A DNA stretch of 64,000 bases from Phylloscopus collybita (taxonomy: Eukaryota > Chordata > Aves > Passeriformes > Phylloscopidae), in assembly GCA_027886175.1 (NCBI GenBank), contig JAJNNQ010000013.1, positions 806,001 through 870,000 on the forward strand, read 5' to 3'. The notes below the pieces were generated by a model. It ran no database searches and was not told the DNA's origin. It saw only the letters and a list, made by a program, of their open reading frames with translations. The position numbers were made by a program, and so were the translations under genes. Of the stretch, positions 25,671 through 37,432 are shown one piece after another; within the stretch, counting starts at the first letter, position 1, and every line of letters begins with the position of its first letter.

Positions 25671-26266
25671 TGTCTTGGGTTATGGAACCAAAAATGTGTA
25701 TTCTATTTCATTTGTTAAAAGCAGTTGGGGAGATGTTTTTCTTTATCTCTTGTAACTCTGGGAGGAGGGGTGCAGATGCCTTCTGATAATGGGCCAGCTG
25801 TTCAAACCAGCTGGGGCAGTGTTTCTTATCTCTTTCACCACCTGTCCTCCCTCCAGGGGGATATTTTCTGCTAATGGGCCATTAAGGCTCAACAAGGACA
25901 GGACACATTCCATCATCCCATTGTGAGATGCTCCACCCAGTGGGGGGAGCCAACCATTCCTACCTGGATAAAAACTGAGATGCAGGAACACGAGGGATCT
26001 GGTTCCACAGGATTCCCGGAAGAAGACTGGACCCTTCTCACCATCACTGGACCCTTTTCTCTCAGGATCATCTCTGCTCCAACAGAACCACATCTGCCAC
26101 TCCAGGACTTACTTTTAGCCTGCTTCAAACACCCTGACCAACAGGGTGTTAGGTTATATTGTTCCATTTATTTTATGTTACCTTTTTTTCCTCTTTTTAA
26201 TCTCTTCTCGTACTAAATTGTATCTCTGACTGGGAGTCTCACGGGTTTTGCTTTCAAACCAGCACA
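25671..26266 (+). mobile_element. Solo LTR of the same ERVL-like family, opposite orientation (copy B)
   Basis: It begins TGTCTTGGGTTATGGAACC, the reverse complement of the far end of copy A, and ends AACCAGCACA. It is flanked by the 5-bp direct repeat CCCCT (25666-25670 and 26267-26271). The plus strand carries GGATAAAAAC at about 25966-25975 as TATA box. Similarity to copy A covers roughly the first 480 bp, through the hairpin at 26130-26148. The remaining 110-120 bp are unrelated to copy A's 240-bp tail. No internal retroviral sequence is present. Open frames inside it (for example 25743-26093 minus, 25923-26216 plus) are incidental. Confidence 0.92.
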
Positions 26267-26271
26267 CCCCT

Positions 26272-29200
26272 ATAGGCCATAAGGACAGACAAGTATCTCC
26301 ACTGGCTGATTTAGACAGGACTGTGTTGCTCAGCATAAAGTGACTCCTGGCTTCCATTACCTGTAGAGGTTTGTTAAATGTAAAGTAATAGACCAAACCT
26401 TTAGCTCATAAATTCCAAACTGCTGACTTACTTCATAAAAAATAATCAGTAGCTTTCCTATGGACACAGGAACATTGTGATTCTACTCTGTTAGTCACAA
26501 TGATAGGCAAAAAAATTGGTTATAGCAACTCAGACTTTAAGCTTTACAAATCCACAAGAATTCTGTAGTGTCTAGGATATGTGGAGACAATACAACAAAA
26601 ACCAGAGGCTGCACTAAGCTTTTAGCCACATGCAAGATAAATTTCAGCAGAGCATTTGGCTTAGTTCCCACTATGCTGTTGCCATGCATTCAGTTAGTAA
26701 TTATAAATCCCAACTGCCACATGCTCTGGGCACAAGGGTTGGAAGGGTTACCAAATACATTTTTCTGAACTTCATCTGTGATCCCTTGGAAAAAGCATGT
26801 ATTTTCCCATGGGTCATAATCAAAACTTAGCCTACATGCAGATATTCATAGCTCCTGCTTGGGCTTGGGGGTAGCTCCCAGCCCAGGCACAGGGTCTCCT
26901 ACTGAGGGCTGGTTGCTCAGTGTCAGAGCTTCCTCTAACAGCAACCTTACCAGGAGATACTGTGACTGATCTTATTGTCATTGATGCGGAATATTTCTTT
27001 TCAACCTAAGTCAGTTGAAAAACAGGGACCACAATTGCAGTTGGAAATGCAAAAAAGCTGTAATCCTCCACAGAAAAGCACCTGTGCTTATGGAAAATTT
27101 CAAGCATATCAATAATGACCAGGTTAAGACCATCTGAAAAGGAAGGTCACCACAATTCTTACTGAACAGAACAAATTACTCCAGTCCTTTCATTTTTTCA
27201 GCTATGATTTTGTGCACTGACCTTTGGAAAGTATGGTCAAATAGCCTTAAGCAGCAGTTGTAAAGCATAAGATCATTGCATGGACACTGATTCCATTAGG
27301 CAGCTCTGTATAAATTAGCATTACTTACTGGGGGGTATGCAATTAATAGTACTGAAAGGAAGTCAGGTCTGTTCATTCTGTGTGCTATGCCTATAAGTTA
27401 AGCCTTCCTGCCCCTCTGCAGAGACACAGCTGCCTTTCTGTGCTCTGCTGCAGACGTGAAATGTTAGACAGACCCTCTGTGAGATGTTTTATTCCCAGTA
27501 GAGACCATGCAGACCATGTGAGGGAGAGATGAGTGGCCATGGGCTCTTGTGAAGCTACTCAGATTTAGCCCAAGTAAAGGCCTCATTCTCTGTTAGATTT
27601 TGCATTCAAGCAAAAGCAACCTCAAGTCAGATTTGACTCTGCCCAGTGTTTGAGCTCCTTCCAAGTAAAGCAAGACAGGCAACTGTGAAGTCCCTTGTAA
27701 ACTCCTAAGAGCCTCCAGCATCTCTCCATCACATGGGAAATCTACTTGAGGTTTGGTCCTTTAGCCTGTTCTTTTCTTCTTTAGGAATATTAGGTTTAGT
27801 CACGGGAAAGATTTTGATTCTGGCAAGTGCCATTCTCATGATGGCAGCAATTATTGAAGCAGAAGGCTCATTGGGCACATCCTAAATATCTTCAGAGCTT
27901 AGATTTATCCAATTATTTTCTAAGATTTTACCCCAGCTGGATCCCATCCACTATGACTGCCAGTGCTGTGCTGGTAAAAATGTCCTCTGCATAGCTGAGC
28001 TCCCACCATGCAAATATCTCTAAACCTTTAAACACCCTGAAACTGCCAGCAGGTTCAGATGGATTAGCATTCAGGGTCATTTTAGTTTTTATGGACCAGT
28101 TTGCTAATCTCTCTTGAGAAGAGTTAGCTCTGCCTGAAACTCAGGGAAGGAGGAAGAGAATGAAAGATTAACAATAAGAATAAAGTTAATCAGATAAGAG
28201 CTGAGGTAATGAATTATAAACAATCTGCCAGTTGTGGCAACTGTAGAATTGTTACTAAATAATGGGAGAGGAAAAAGCCACAGTTCTGAAGCAAGCATTA
28301 AAAATTCACATTTCAGCTGCAATCCTGACACTCAAACTTGTCTAACTCCTTTAAGTGATCCTCTAAGTCTGCTCCCTTCTATATTTCAACAAAACAATAG
28401 GAACTAGCAGATGGGAGAGTTGTATTCTGGTACACAGCCTCTTCCCTAGATTGCTTCTAAGAAGCTGATAGCTCTCAGTCCCTGAGAAAGTTTGAAAGAC
28501 TCAGGGGGTGTGTTTTTCTTTCAGCAACATTGACTGGAAACATGCTCTGTATACTTTCTCCAGAGCCTTGAAGATCATCCCCTGGAGTTTTGCTATCTGT
28601 TCATGTAGAAAGGATACCTCAAAAGGTAGCTTGAGATATTTTTTGCTACTAAAGAAGGGACAACTTATGTTCTCTGCTTTAGTTCCCCTATTTCAAACTT
28701 GATCCATAATTTTTAGTAGTGTAATGGCAACAGAACTATCTTCCTTACATAGTTATGGATGGAGAAGCAGGAGCAGATGGGGCTGAAAGGAGGACAAAGT
28801 GAGCTGAGTCCCAGTCTCTGCCTTTAGGTGAGAGGATGACCAAGGAGCCTGAGGTCATCCCAGTCTTTGGCTGCAGCCCGTGCTAACAACTCTTGCCTCA
28901 ATGTTCTGTACCTTGGCTTGATCCAGGATGGGCTTTTGTCAGTGTTTCCTTGCATTTTCGTGGGCTAGCTAAAGAAATGCAGCCCATAGTATACTCTTGT
29001 ACGAAGGGAATTAAATAATATTCTTTAACTAATGTTTTATTTTGGATCTATTGGCAAGTTTCCATTCCCTTCCAGTCTGAGATCGATAAAGTTGTCCAAA
29101 ACTGTTAAGGTTCACTTCCACTTTGGGGAAAAAAGATCACAAGCTTAAATTAGTTTAGCCCAATGCTTATCATTGACTTTTTAACAATATGTTTGTTTCA

Positions 29201-29379
29201 GGTTCATTTTGAGAAATGAGTAATATTTCAGATTTTCCTTCAGAGGTAGGCTCACCACATGCTATTAAGCAGTGGCTATGCATTATTACAGTTCTATCTT
29301 AGCAAAATCAATTAGTAGTCCTCTGTCACACTAGAACACATCTCAATTATGGCTTCAGAGTCTGGTATTATCCTGCTGT
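26272..29379. other. Unassigned sequence
   Basis: No gene, RNA or transposon was recognised over 3.1 kb. Open frames are short and without motifs. Confidence 0.55.
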
Positions 29380-30205
29380 CTCTACTTCCTTTCATAGTAA
29401 TGGAATGGAGTCCACTTGCTAAATGTGCAGGTGACCTAAGGCTGAGGGGGGCTGCAGCACTCTAGAAAACACTAACAGAATAAAAGTGATCTTTGCAAAA
29501 AGGAAAATCAGTCTGCAATTAAAAAGGTAACATTCAACAAACTCAGGTGCAAGACAGTCCTGCAAGTTAGGCAGGACTTCAGACAGGACAGGACAACTGG
29601 CCAAGAGATGTTTTTAGAACACAGTGGGTCACAAATGGAATTTTAATCAATTGTGGCATATTATGGAAATTAAAAATTCCCAAACTTGAATGCCACCATT
29701 AAGTGTATGAACAAGGACATGATCTATGACACTGAAAATAATCCTTCTATACACAAGATCTCATGTGGAATACTGACTCTTATTTCAGGCATCCTATCTC
29801 AAGAAGAGCAGGGAACATTTTGTGTGAGAAGAGCAAGGAGATTCAGAAGGCCAGAAATCTAAACAATACGACACAATCAGAGGAATCAAAGACTAAAGGA
29901 GAAAAAATGAAGGGAAAAGGGAATTAATAATCTCATAAAAATATCACAAAAATGTAATGCAGAATACAAAAAATCATCCAGCAAGGAATAAAGGATTAGT
30001 CTGTCTGGGCACCTGCTGGATAGGATAGGAGGCAATTCCTTAGGAACTAAGGGAAATTTTATAATTGTAGTTTTAGTTAAGGACTAAAGAAGTTTCCCAT
30101 AGGAAGTAGTTCTATCTTTTCTTTGAATTTCTTGAAGAACAGATAACGCAAATGCCTGACAGGATTGCTTTAAATATAGCTGATTCTGTTTTGGAGTTAA
30201 AGCAT
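29380..30205 (+). repeat. Ancient CR1-type LINE fragment (end of RT domain and 3' end)
   Basis: Landmarks follow CR1 order on the plus strand. At about 29422-29440 is a relic of the RT active-site segment (F-A-D-D-T-K-L in live elements, here roughly C-A-G-D). Near 29550 is 'tgcaagacagtcctgcaagtt' type sequence, and near 29630 'gggtcacaaatggaa' type sequence. A counterpart of 'catctggaatactgtgtcc' lies near 29762-29780, and the 3' 'cttgaagaacagataacgcaaatgcctgacagg' type tail is at about 30131-30163. Many indels destroy the frame. It resembles the old CR1 types shared by birds, turtles and crocodilians more than young avian CR1s. The age estimate is inference. Confidence 0.7.
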
Positions 30206-33200
30206 GGGCTAAGAATGCCTCTTGAGATGGCTTCCAGCTTCCTTTTAGCTCTAGTCTCTGTTCATTCTACCTTTTCTATGTACCTACAGCAGTATATCAG
30301 AAGGCAATTAAAACATTAAAAAGCACATTTTGTATTTTTTCCTCCTAAAACAAGCAAATTAATGATACTAATAAAAATGGTTTGCTCACCGCACTCCCTC
30401 AGTGTGCTCTAATTACAACACTGAAATATTTGTGCTTCATATGGGAGCCCTGCTTACTACTGAAATCCAGACTTCTGTCATCTGCTTTTTCACAGCTACG
30501 TCTGCAGGCAGCAGTAGGAACAAAACAAGTCCAATCTTCTTGAGACCAACAGCAAAGGCAATGAGAGCTCAGCCACTAGTTATCTTGGCATAAGTAAGTA
30601 TCTATCTTTTCCAGACTAGCAAAAGTAATCACGGATACACGATACACCATCACAGCTATTAGCCTGCCTAGCCTTAGCTTGCCTTGCCCTTTACCAAGTG
30701 TACTGAGCACATTAGCCAAAACTCATCTTCCCTGACATTTCCCAGTGCAGCTCTAGCAGGTAATGCCCATGTTAAATCAGATTCTTTCACTGGAAATGTC
30801 TGCTGGGTGCCTGAATTGCAGCAGTCACAGAGTATCCCCCAGCCTGCTTGCTGGGACTCCAGCCCCCGCAGAGACTCAGCCAGCCCGAGCTGTTTGGCAG
30901 CTGAAAGCAGGTTTTGTCATCTCAGTTATGCAGCAACTGCTCCCACGTTGGCAGGATACCACTCTGGCAGACATGCATAGGCTTTTCCTGGTCATACTTG
31001 TAAAAGGCTCCTGGGAAGGTGCCTGGATAGAGTCAGGTTATTAATGCAGGATTAAAACAGCATGGATGTCAGGGTAACCCTCGTGGTGCTTGTACAATGA
31101 GGGACATCCCTAGGCAGAGGCAAAACCTTGTTTGCCCTGCCCCACATGCTCTCTTCAAGCATTCCTAGCTCCTTGTCTTCTGCTCTCACAACAACTTTCT
31201 GCTGCTGGCTATCCCTGTGCATGAGCCTACACTTGGTCTCTGTTAAACAACCTTCCCTGAAGAGCTGCAGCTGCACTGCCCTCACTGTGTCACCTCAAAG
31301 CAGGTGTTGGTGGCCTTGTTGTCAAATTGGAAGAGGGAGAAGAGGGTCCCACACGTGACTGAGCAAAGAAGGGTCCCGGTTCCGTGGTCAGCTTACAGGT
31401 TAGCTCCCTGCTCACCCTTTCAATGCAGGGATTGTTTTGGCCCACCTACTGAGGGCAGCAGCAATAATCTGCCAGACAAAATGAAGCCAATACTACAGTG
31501 TACTCACACGCATTAATGGGTACTCCCAGCACCTAGTGCAGGACTCCATCCCAGGAGTCTTCCTGAATATCTCACAGTTAGCTAGCCACATACTTCCAGT
31601 AAAAAAAAACATCTCCCCAAACCTACCCTGCAGTTTTACTCTGTATCCAGTACATTGCCTGGTAAAGAAAACAAATCAAAAGAGAGAATGCAACAATCTT
31701 TTTCAATCTGGACAGAAAAAGAGAAGAAATAAGAAGAAAATAAGGAGCTGTTAATTATTCCAGACCTCCTGGCAGCCAAAAAACAGAGTAAGTGTAGGGA
31801 GGGCATGCCTCAGAATTCCTCTCTTTTATATGGAAATGTGGAATGTGCTGTTAAGACTAGATTAACTGCTCTGAATTAATAAAATACAAAACCTGAACAT
31901 TTATTCAAAATTCAGGCCAAACTTCAAGCTGCTTTGAGGTTGACAAACAAAAACAAAGACTTGTATTACCTCCCGCTTACATTATTTTTTGGTTTTGATC
32001 AGCACAGAAATACATCAGTGCCTAGTCTCTGTCTAAGCAAAACCCAGTCATGCTGGAATGCCTCCAGAAAATCTTCACACATCCATTCAGATGTTGCACT
32101 CTTGGGACATCCAGGTAAATGGGATAAGCTTGCAGCTTCTTTCACCTTTCAGAATCTTCCCTGTCTTCAGTAATTTTTCATTTTCTGAATATTTCTCTAC
32201 TTCAGCACAGAGTGCAAATGCTAGGGATGTGGCATACATACTAACCACTAGTGAAATTAGGTTGAAGGAGATGGGATTTATCAATTAAGTTGCAAAGGAC
32301 ATTAAGAGAAGACAAATCCTTTTAATCGGAGGAAGGAAGAAAGATTTTCCTTTCTGGATGTTGGTGTCCTAATACAATGTAAACCTCTCTAGACAACATT
32401 ATCAGACTATAGGTATCTTATTTTTCTCTCTTTATTAGCCAATGGTGTCTCTCTTGGTCTAAAAAGAGCACAATGGGCTCACAGTATTTCCTTTTCCCAG
32501 AGAGCATAAATACAATGTTTTACAGGCTAAGCCATCAGGTTATCTACTACCCCTTACAAAGACTTCTTTTGTAAAATCTTTTACTTTCCTATATGCACTC
32601 CCCATTGGGAAAAAAAAAAACAACAAAACACCACAAAAACCCATCTTTAAAAGTCCCTGTCAGAACTAGCAGAAATGGATGTTTCTGCATAGTCACTGAG
32701 AGTGGGGGCACCAGATGTGAGAGAGCATATCCAAAGGAAGAAAACACAGAGAATTTTCTTTTTTATTTAAGTAGAAGGCTTCTATTATACTAATATGTAC
32801 AGTCCCCAACACTGATCATAGTTAAAACACCATTTTGAATAAGAAATTATCATGTTTACTAATTTTAGTCCTTTAAAAATTCTAATTAATGGGACTTCTA
32901 AGATAAACTGAATAGAATGAGAACTTAATGTCTTTTCTTTTTGAAATGAGACTGACAGTGGCTCACAAAAGTGAGATTTGTTACAGTAACTGGCTGCAGC
33001 AGAAAGTTTCCCACTGCAGCACAAGAAAATCAAAGTATTATCCACTGAGTCAGAGCTGACCTCCAATGCTTTCATAAAAGGTACTAGGATATAAACTAAA
33101 ACATAAAATACCACCCTACCATATATTTGTCTTATGTGGCACAGGAGATGAATGCTCTATCTTGTCAGTGTTCAGGCTTTTCAGCAATGAACAGCATAAT

Positions 33201-33439
33201 CTCAGCTGTCCTCACATTCTCCACCCTTTTCTTTATCCCTTCCAGATATCCTGGTACTTCTGTTAATGTCACGGCTCCTGTTGCACGTTGCCACCATAGG
33301 CATATCCATGAGGGTTGTGTGAATCAGCAACCATCTTATGCCAGCTACAATTAAAATGCAAGTGTTGCAGCAGCCCTCTTGTTAGAGAGTAAAAATGAGA
33401 CAAGACTTCTTGTTTATGACAGCATGAAAAGGGTCCTGA
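30206..33439. other. Unassigned sequence
   Basis: No element was recognised. A mildly GC-richer patch lies near 30830-31450 with several short plus-strand frames and no identifiable domain. Confidence 0.5.
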
Positions 33440-33900
33440 TTTACTCCTCTTCACAGCTCAGCCATCCTGACTCCAACCATTCATTGACTCTGGCTGCAGC
33501 AAGCTCCTGCTGTAGTTTCCCTTTGCAGCCTCTGACTGCTGCTTATTTCCTGCTAAAATATGACCACAAGTGTTAGTTTGCAGACTGACTGCAGGCTTTT
33601 ACCTGGTGAGACTGTGACTGCAGGTTCCAACAACAGGCTCTAACTGCACACCCAGACTGATCTCACAGCAGTGATTCTCTGCCCACAACCCTTATTATTA
33701 TTCTTTTTCTTTGCTTCTTCACAAGTCTCTCACTCCCTTTTCCTCAAGCTTCCTCCACCTTCTTGATCCTCCCTTCACCAGCTAACCCACTCCCTTTTAT
33801 CACACCTTTATTGGCTGTAGCTGTGACTCATCGGGGCATGGCTGTATTGGGTAATTAACACAGCTGTTACTTACCAGGGACAAGGTCATCTGTGTTCCCT
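33440..33900 (-). repeat. Possible LTR-like repeat with promoter elements
   Basis: On the minus strand, AGCCAATAAAGG (about 33806-33817) and GATAAAAGGG (about 33793-33802) give a CCAAT-plus-TATA arrangement typical of retroviral LTR promoters. They are followed downstream by a purine-rich stretch. On the plus strand the same block has a loosely repeated 'gactgcagg'-like motif at about 33577-33640. No terminal inverted repeat or target-site duplication was found, so ends and class are open. It could be an old solo LTR or unrelated unique sequence. Confidence 0.35.
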
Positions 33901-34138
33901 TCTCCTACATGCAAGAGTGACAGGAATTCTCAAAGCAATTTCCAACTGTAGCTGTTCTGAATGTCTGTCACACCCCCTCCTTAGAGATCTCAGAGTCTTT
34001 GGGGACTATATAGCTTTAACATTTTATTATAGAAGTGGAAACAGTGTTTTGCCCATGGTAATGCAGAATAGCTGTTGGAGCTGGACAAGAACACCAGTGC
34101 CTCACCATCTATCTTTAATCCCAAAAGCACCTAACTTT

Positions 34139-34142
<4 letters not shown>
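33901..34142. other. Unassigned sequence
   Basis: Short stretch with nothing recognised. Confidence 0.5.
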
Positions 34143-34186
<44 letters not shown>

Positions 34187-34290
34187 AGAGAGAGAAAGAA
34201 AGAAGAAAAAAAAAGGAAAAAAGAAAAAAGGAAAAAATTAAAAATATTTTTTTTAAAAGAAACAAATTAAAAAAAAAAAAGGAAAAAAAT
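34143..34290 (+). repeat. Poly(A) tract (41 A) followed by (GA)n and A-rich low-complexity sequence
   Basis: 41 consecutive A residues are followed by about six GA/AG units, then AAAG and AAAAAG blends to about 34290. No retroposed gene was recognised upstream. The phenylalanine-rich minus-strand frame here is a translation of the low-complexity tract. Confidence 0.95.
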
Positions 34291-34959
34291 ATCATTTCAT
34301 CATTTTGATGGTCAGAACAGGGAAGCCAGAGCTGAATGTTATGAAAATTATGTTCCATCAGCAACGGGCTGAATCACTCCGGAGGGAACGATAGTAAAGG
34401 AGGTAGACAATGCCATAGGTAGAAGATTATTAGCTCTACCATAATGCCCAGTTTTGTCATCTTAACTTACAGAAAATGTAATATCAGTTAAAAAAAAATG
34501 TGTCAAGGGAGGTGTGCAGATAGCTAGTTCTGAAGCATGGTCCTCCTAACAAGACAATACAATAAGGAACTGTGGCAGTCTACAGGTAACAAAAGGGGAG
34601 TAATAGATGTGCCAGTGGCTCATCCTGGCCTGGGACAGGCCTAAGGGGTAGTGCCTGTAAAACTGGAGAACATTATATGCAACAGCTGGGAGGTGCAAAC
34701 TTGATAATTGATAATGTTCATCAACAGAAATGATAATGTTCATCCCAGGGTTGAGCAGGGAGTCTCCAGAGGGCAAAGACCCTCTAGTCAGTCCATTCCT
34801 TTCCCTATATCACAGATGCCTGTGCACTAAAATTTGAAGGTATCCTGAAAGCAAAGGTGGATGCTGTGTATTTGAAAGCCAAGAGCATTGTACCAAAGAG
34901 GCTTCACTAAATCGATGAAGGGTTTGCTTGCCCTAAAAACACTGTAAAGTCATAAGCCT
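34291..34959. other. Unassigned sequence
   Basis: No element recognised. A short direct repeat, tgataatgttcatc, occurs at about 34711 and 34731. Confidence 0.5.
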
Positions 34960-35345
34960 TTTAGAGCATGAAAGATGCCAGTAAATTGGAAAGGACTCAG
35001 AGAAATGCTACAACAAATGATTAAGAGACAGATGGGCTCATGAAAAAAAAGATATTAAAAAACTGAATAGGAGGATGAAAGGAGGTTATGCCAAGCAAAG
35101 ACTGTAAATAACAAGGACAAAATAAATTATTTAAGACTGTAAAAGGAAATATAATCCAGTGTCACTGAATAATACTGAGCAGAGGAAAATTCAATCAGCA
35201 AATCTGTAAAAAAAGGGTCCTTTTCTGGTCCAATAGGTTGAAGAATAAGCTCCCAAAGGACATGATGGATATTGTCTGACCTGAAGAAATTTAAACTTAG
35301 AATCACAAAAATCAAGAACAATAGATGTCAGCAGGGGTAGAAAAT
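34960..35345 (+). repeat. Ancient CR1 LINE 3'-end fragment
   Basis: The block contains 'ggactcagagaaatgctacaac' type sequence (34992), corresponding to the CR1 '...gggtccagagaagagctacaagg' region. It is followed by 'aatgattaagagac' (35017), 'gactgtaaataacaagg' (35100) and a 3' segment 'gaataagctcccaaaggac ... aaatttaaacttagaatcac' (35240-35308). That segment matches the old CR1 'aatagactcccaagggaagtgg ... atttaaacttagattggac' stretch. It is non-coding and heavily decayed. Confidence 0.6.
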
Positions 35346-36203
35346 CAGACTTAAAATAGTAGGTGAATTATATGTGCTAAAACACTTCACTGTTTCTTAT
35401 TTCTGTTTTTTACATCTTGATTGTGGCAACACATTGGGAAGAATGTATATGTATGCTTTATTATTATTATTATTATTTGATATATGTGTTGAGAACTTCC
35501 TTAACTTGCTAGCTAAATACTTATCCTGAAATTTTGTTTGCCTTCGAAACATTTTTATTGTAATGATATTATTTCAAATCTTTTGAAGTCTCAGATTGAT
35601 CACAAATATTTTGAAGTTCAACCTGAATATCTTAGAAAGGTTAATGATTCATTTTCCTTGATTAGATGATCACTTGCAATGCAAATATTAGCATGTAAGT
35701 ATTTAAATTTCTGAATTTTGTAAAAATGTATGCATGTGGTTTTGAAATTTGCCTTTCAAGTTTGTGCCAGATGCAAAATAATCAGGTGGTAACACCAAGC
35801 GAATACACAAGAGACCCGTACTTAATCTTAACAGAAATAAACTGAATAAATGTCTATCTTCACAAAAAACTTTCTTGAAGTGTTTGCCTTGCTCTAATTT
35901 GGTTATACAGCACTCTCATTTCTGCTGAACAATAAGGACTGCTGCAATTTTTCAGTAGGCATACAATGAACCAGGATATTCAGCAGTGGTTTTGGGGGGT
36001 GGATTCTGGAGTAGGCCCTCTGGCCACAGATCAGGAAAACATTTAAATTCTTGCCTTTTCAAGGCAGCAAAATAAAATATTGTCCAAGAATGACAGCCAC
36101 TTTTGATTATTTTCTGAACAAAGGATTTAGAGCTGTCAATTGTTATGTGTGGCCAAATGGGCCCTGTGAAGGTTTGATCCCATCACCAAACCAAATACAG
36201 TCA
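35346..36203. other. Unassigned AT-rich sequence
   Basis: Nothing was recognised beyond a (TTA)n microsatellite at 35458-35476. Confidence 0.5.
35458..35476. repeat. (TTA)n microsatellite
   Basis: About six uninterrupted TTA units. Confidence 0.95.
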
Positions 36204-36849
36204 TGGCATCATAGAATGGTTTGGGTTGGAAGAGACCTTAAAAATCATCTGGTTTCCCACCCACCTGCCATGAAAAGGGATATTCTCCACCCAGGCTGTT
36301 CAAAGCCCCATCCAGCCTGGTCTTAAACACTTCCAGGGATGGGGCATCCACAGCTTCCCTGGGCATCCAGTTTCCAGTGCCTCATCACGCTCACAGTAAA
36401 GAATTTCTTCCTCATAACTAATCTAAACCTACCCTCTTTCAGTCTAAAGTCTTATCATGACATGCCATTGTAAAAGTCTTTCTCCAGCTCTCTTGCAGCC
36501 CTATTTAGGCACTGAACAGTGACATAAGCTCTTCCTGTAGCCTCCTCTTCTCCAGGCTCAACAGCTCCAAATCCCTCATCCTTTCTTCACAGGAGAGATT
36601 CTCCAGCCCTCTGATTAACTTGGTGGTGTCCTCTGGACACTTGGTCCATGTCCCTCCTATGCTGGGGACCTTGGAGCTGGATGCAGGACACGAGTGGGGT
36701 CTCACAAGAGCAGAGCAGAGGGGGAGATTCCCCTCCCTCACCCTGCTGGCCCTGCTGCTTTTGGTGCAGCCCAGGGCAGGGTTAACTTTCTGGGCTGTGA
36801 ACACAGATGGTTGGGTTGTGTTGAGTTTCTCACCCACCAGCATCCCCAG
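36204..36849 (-). repeat. CR1 LINE 3' part (split element, distal half)
   Basis: On the plus strand the copy begins with catcatagaatggtttggg, the reverse complement of the CR1 3' terminus. It continues with 'ccagcctggtcttaaacacttcc', 'gggatggggcatccacagcttc' type sequence, and the 3' UTR consensus through 'ttgagtttctcacccaccagcatcccca'. It stops at 36849 where an LTR is inserted, and resumes at 37433 in register with the CR1 consensus. It is fairly well preserved, so it is younger than the CR1 relics near 9.6, 29.4 and 35 kb. Confidence 0.93.
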
Positions 36850-37432
36850 TATTGGAAACGGGCTGCAAAGGGGTCCGATGAGAGATTTCCGGAGACTGGG
36901 AGGCTCTTAGGACACGTGGTTTATTGGCCGTGGGGACAGGCAACCTGACCAGCACCAGCTGAAGCGTGGTCAGGGGTCAGGAGGAAGCAAAGAGAAGGGA
37001 AGGGAGCAGCAGAAGGGAGAATCCAAGAGCGAGAGAGTCGGAATTTCTTGTTACATTACATTTTATCCCTTTCTATGCTGAATATTCTGGTTAGCACCAA
37101 CCAACCAGTACAGGATACAAAACCTACAGAATTTACATATAGCCTATGAGAACTACTACATTACTATACTACTCTACATACTGAAAACCTGGAAAACCAC
37201 CTTTTTCTTGCCACATGGCAGGGCCCAACCCCCTTTTGCATCCCTTTGTCTGGGGAGGAGTATTACTCAATCACCAGGGTCCTGGTCCTCAGCTAACCTA
37301 ATCACTGTCTTCCTGCTTAGCATTCTATAGCTCAAATCTTGCTTTTAACTCTCTTTTGCAGGTTTTACACTCTTAGAATCTTTCACCAATAAATCATCTC
37401 TGCAGGGCCTTCCTGCTTCATCCTCCCCAACA
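36850..37432 (-). mobile_element. Solo LTR (ERVK-like) inserted into the CR1 element
   Basis: Removing this 583-bp block rejoins the CR1 consensus. The 6-bp sequence CCCCAG lies on both sides (36844-36849 and 37433-37438), as expected of an ERVK-class (betaretrovirus-like) insertion. In LTR orientation the ends are TGTTGG...CCAATA. The terminal CA has become TA by one change, otherwise the ends are inverted repeats. The minus strand has AGGGATAAAA as TATA-like box (37061-37070) and CCAATAAACC with an AATAAA signal at 36920-36925, about 70 bp before the LTR end. No internal viral sequence remains. Confidence 0.9.

Noticed and set aside
17776..25671. Complete provirus between the two LTRs
   Set aside because: The LTRs are in opposite orientation with different target-site duplications, and no gag, pol or env-like sequence lies between them.
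36505..36843. 112-codon minus frame
   Set aside because: It lies in the CR1 3' UTR, which in many copies has long chance frames.
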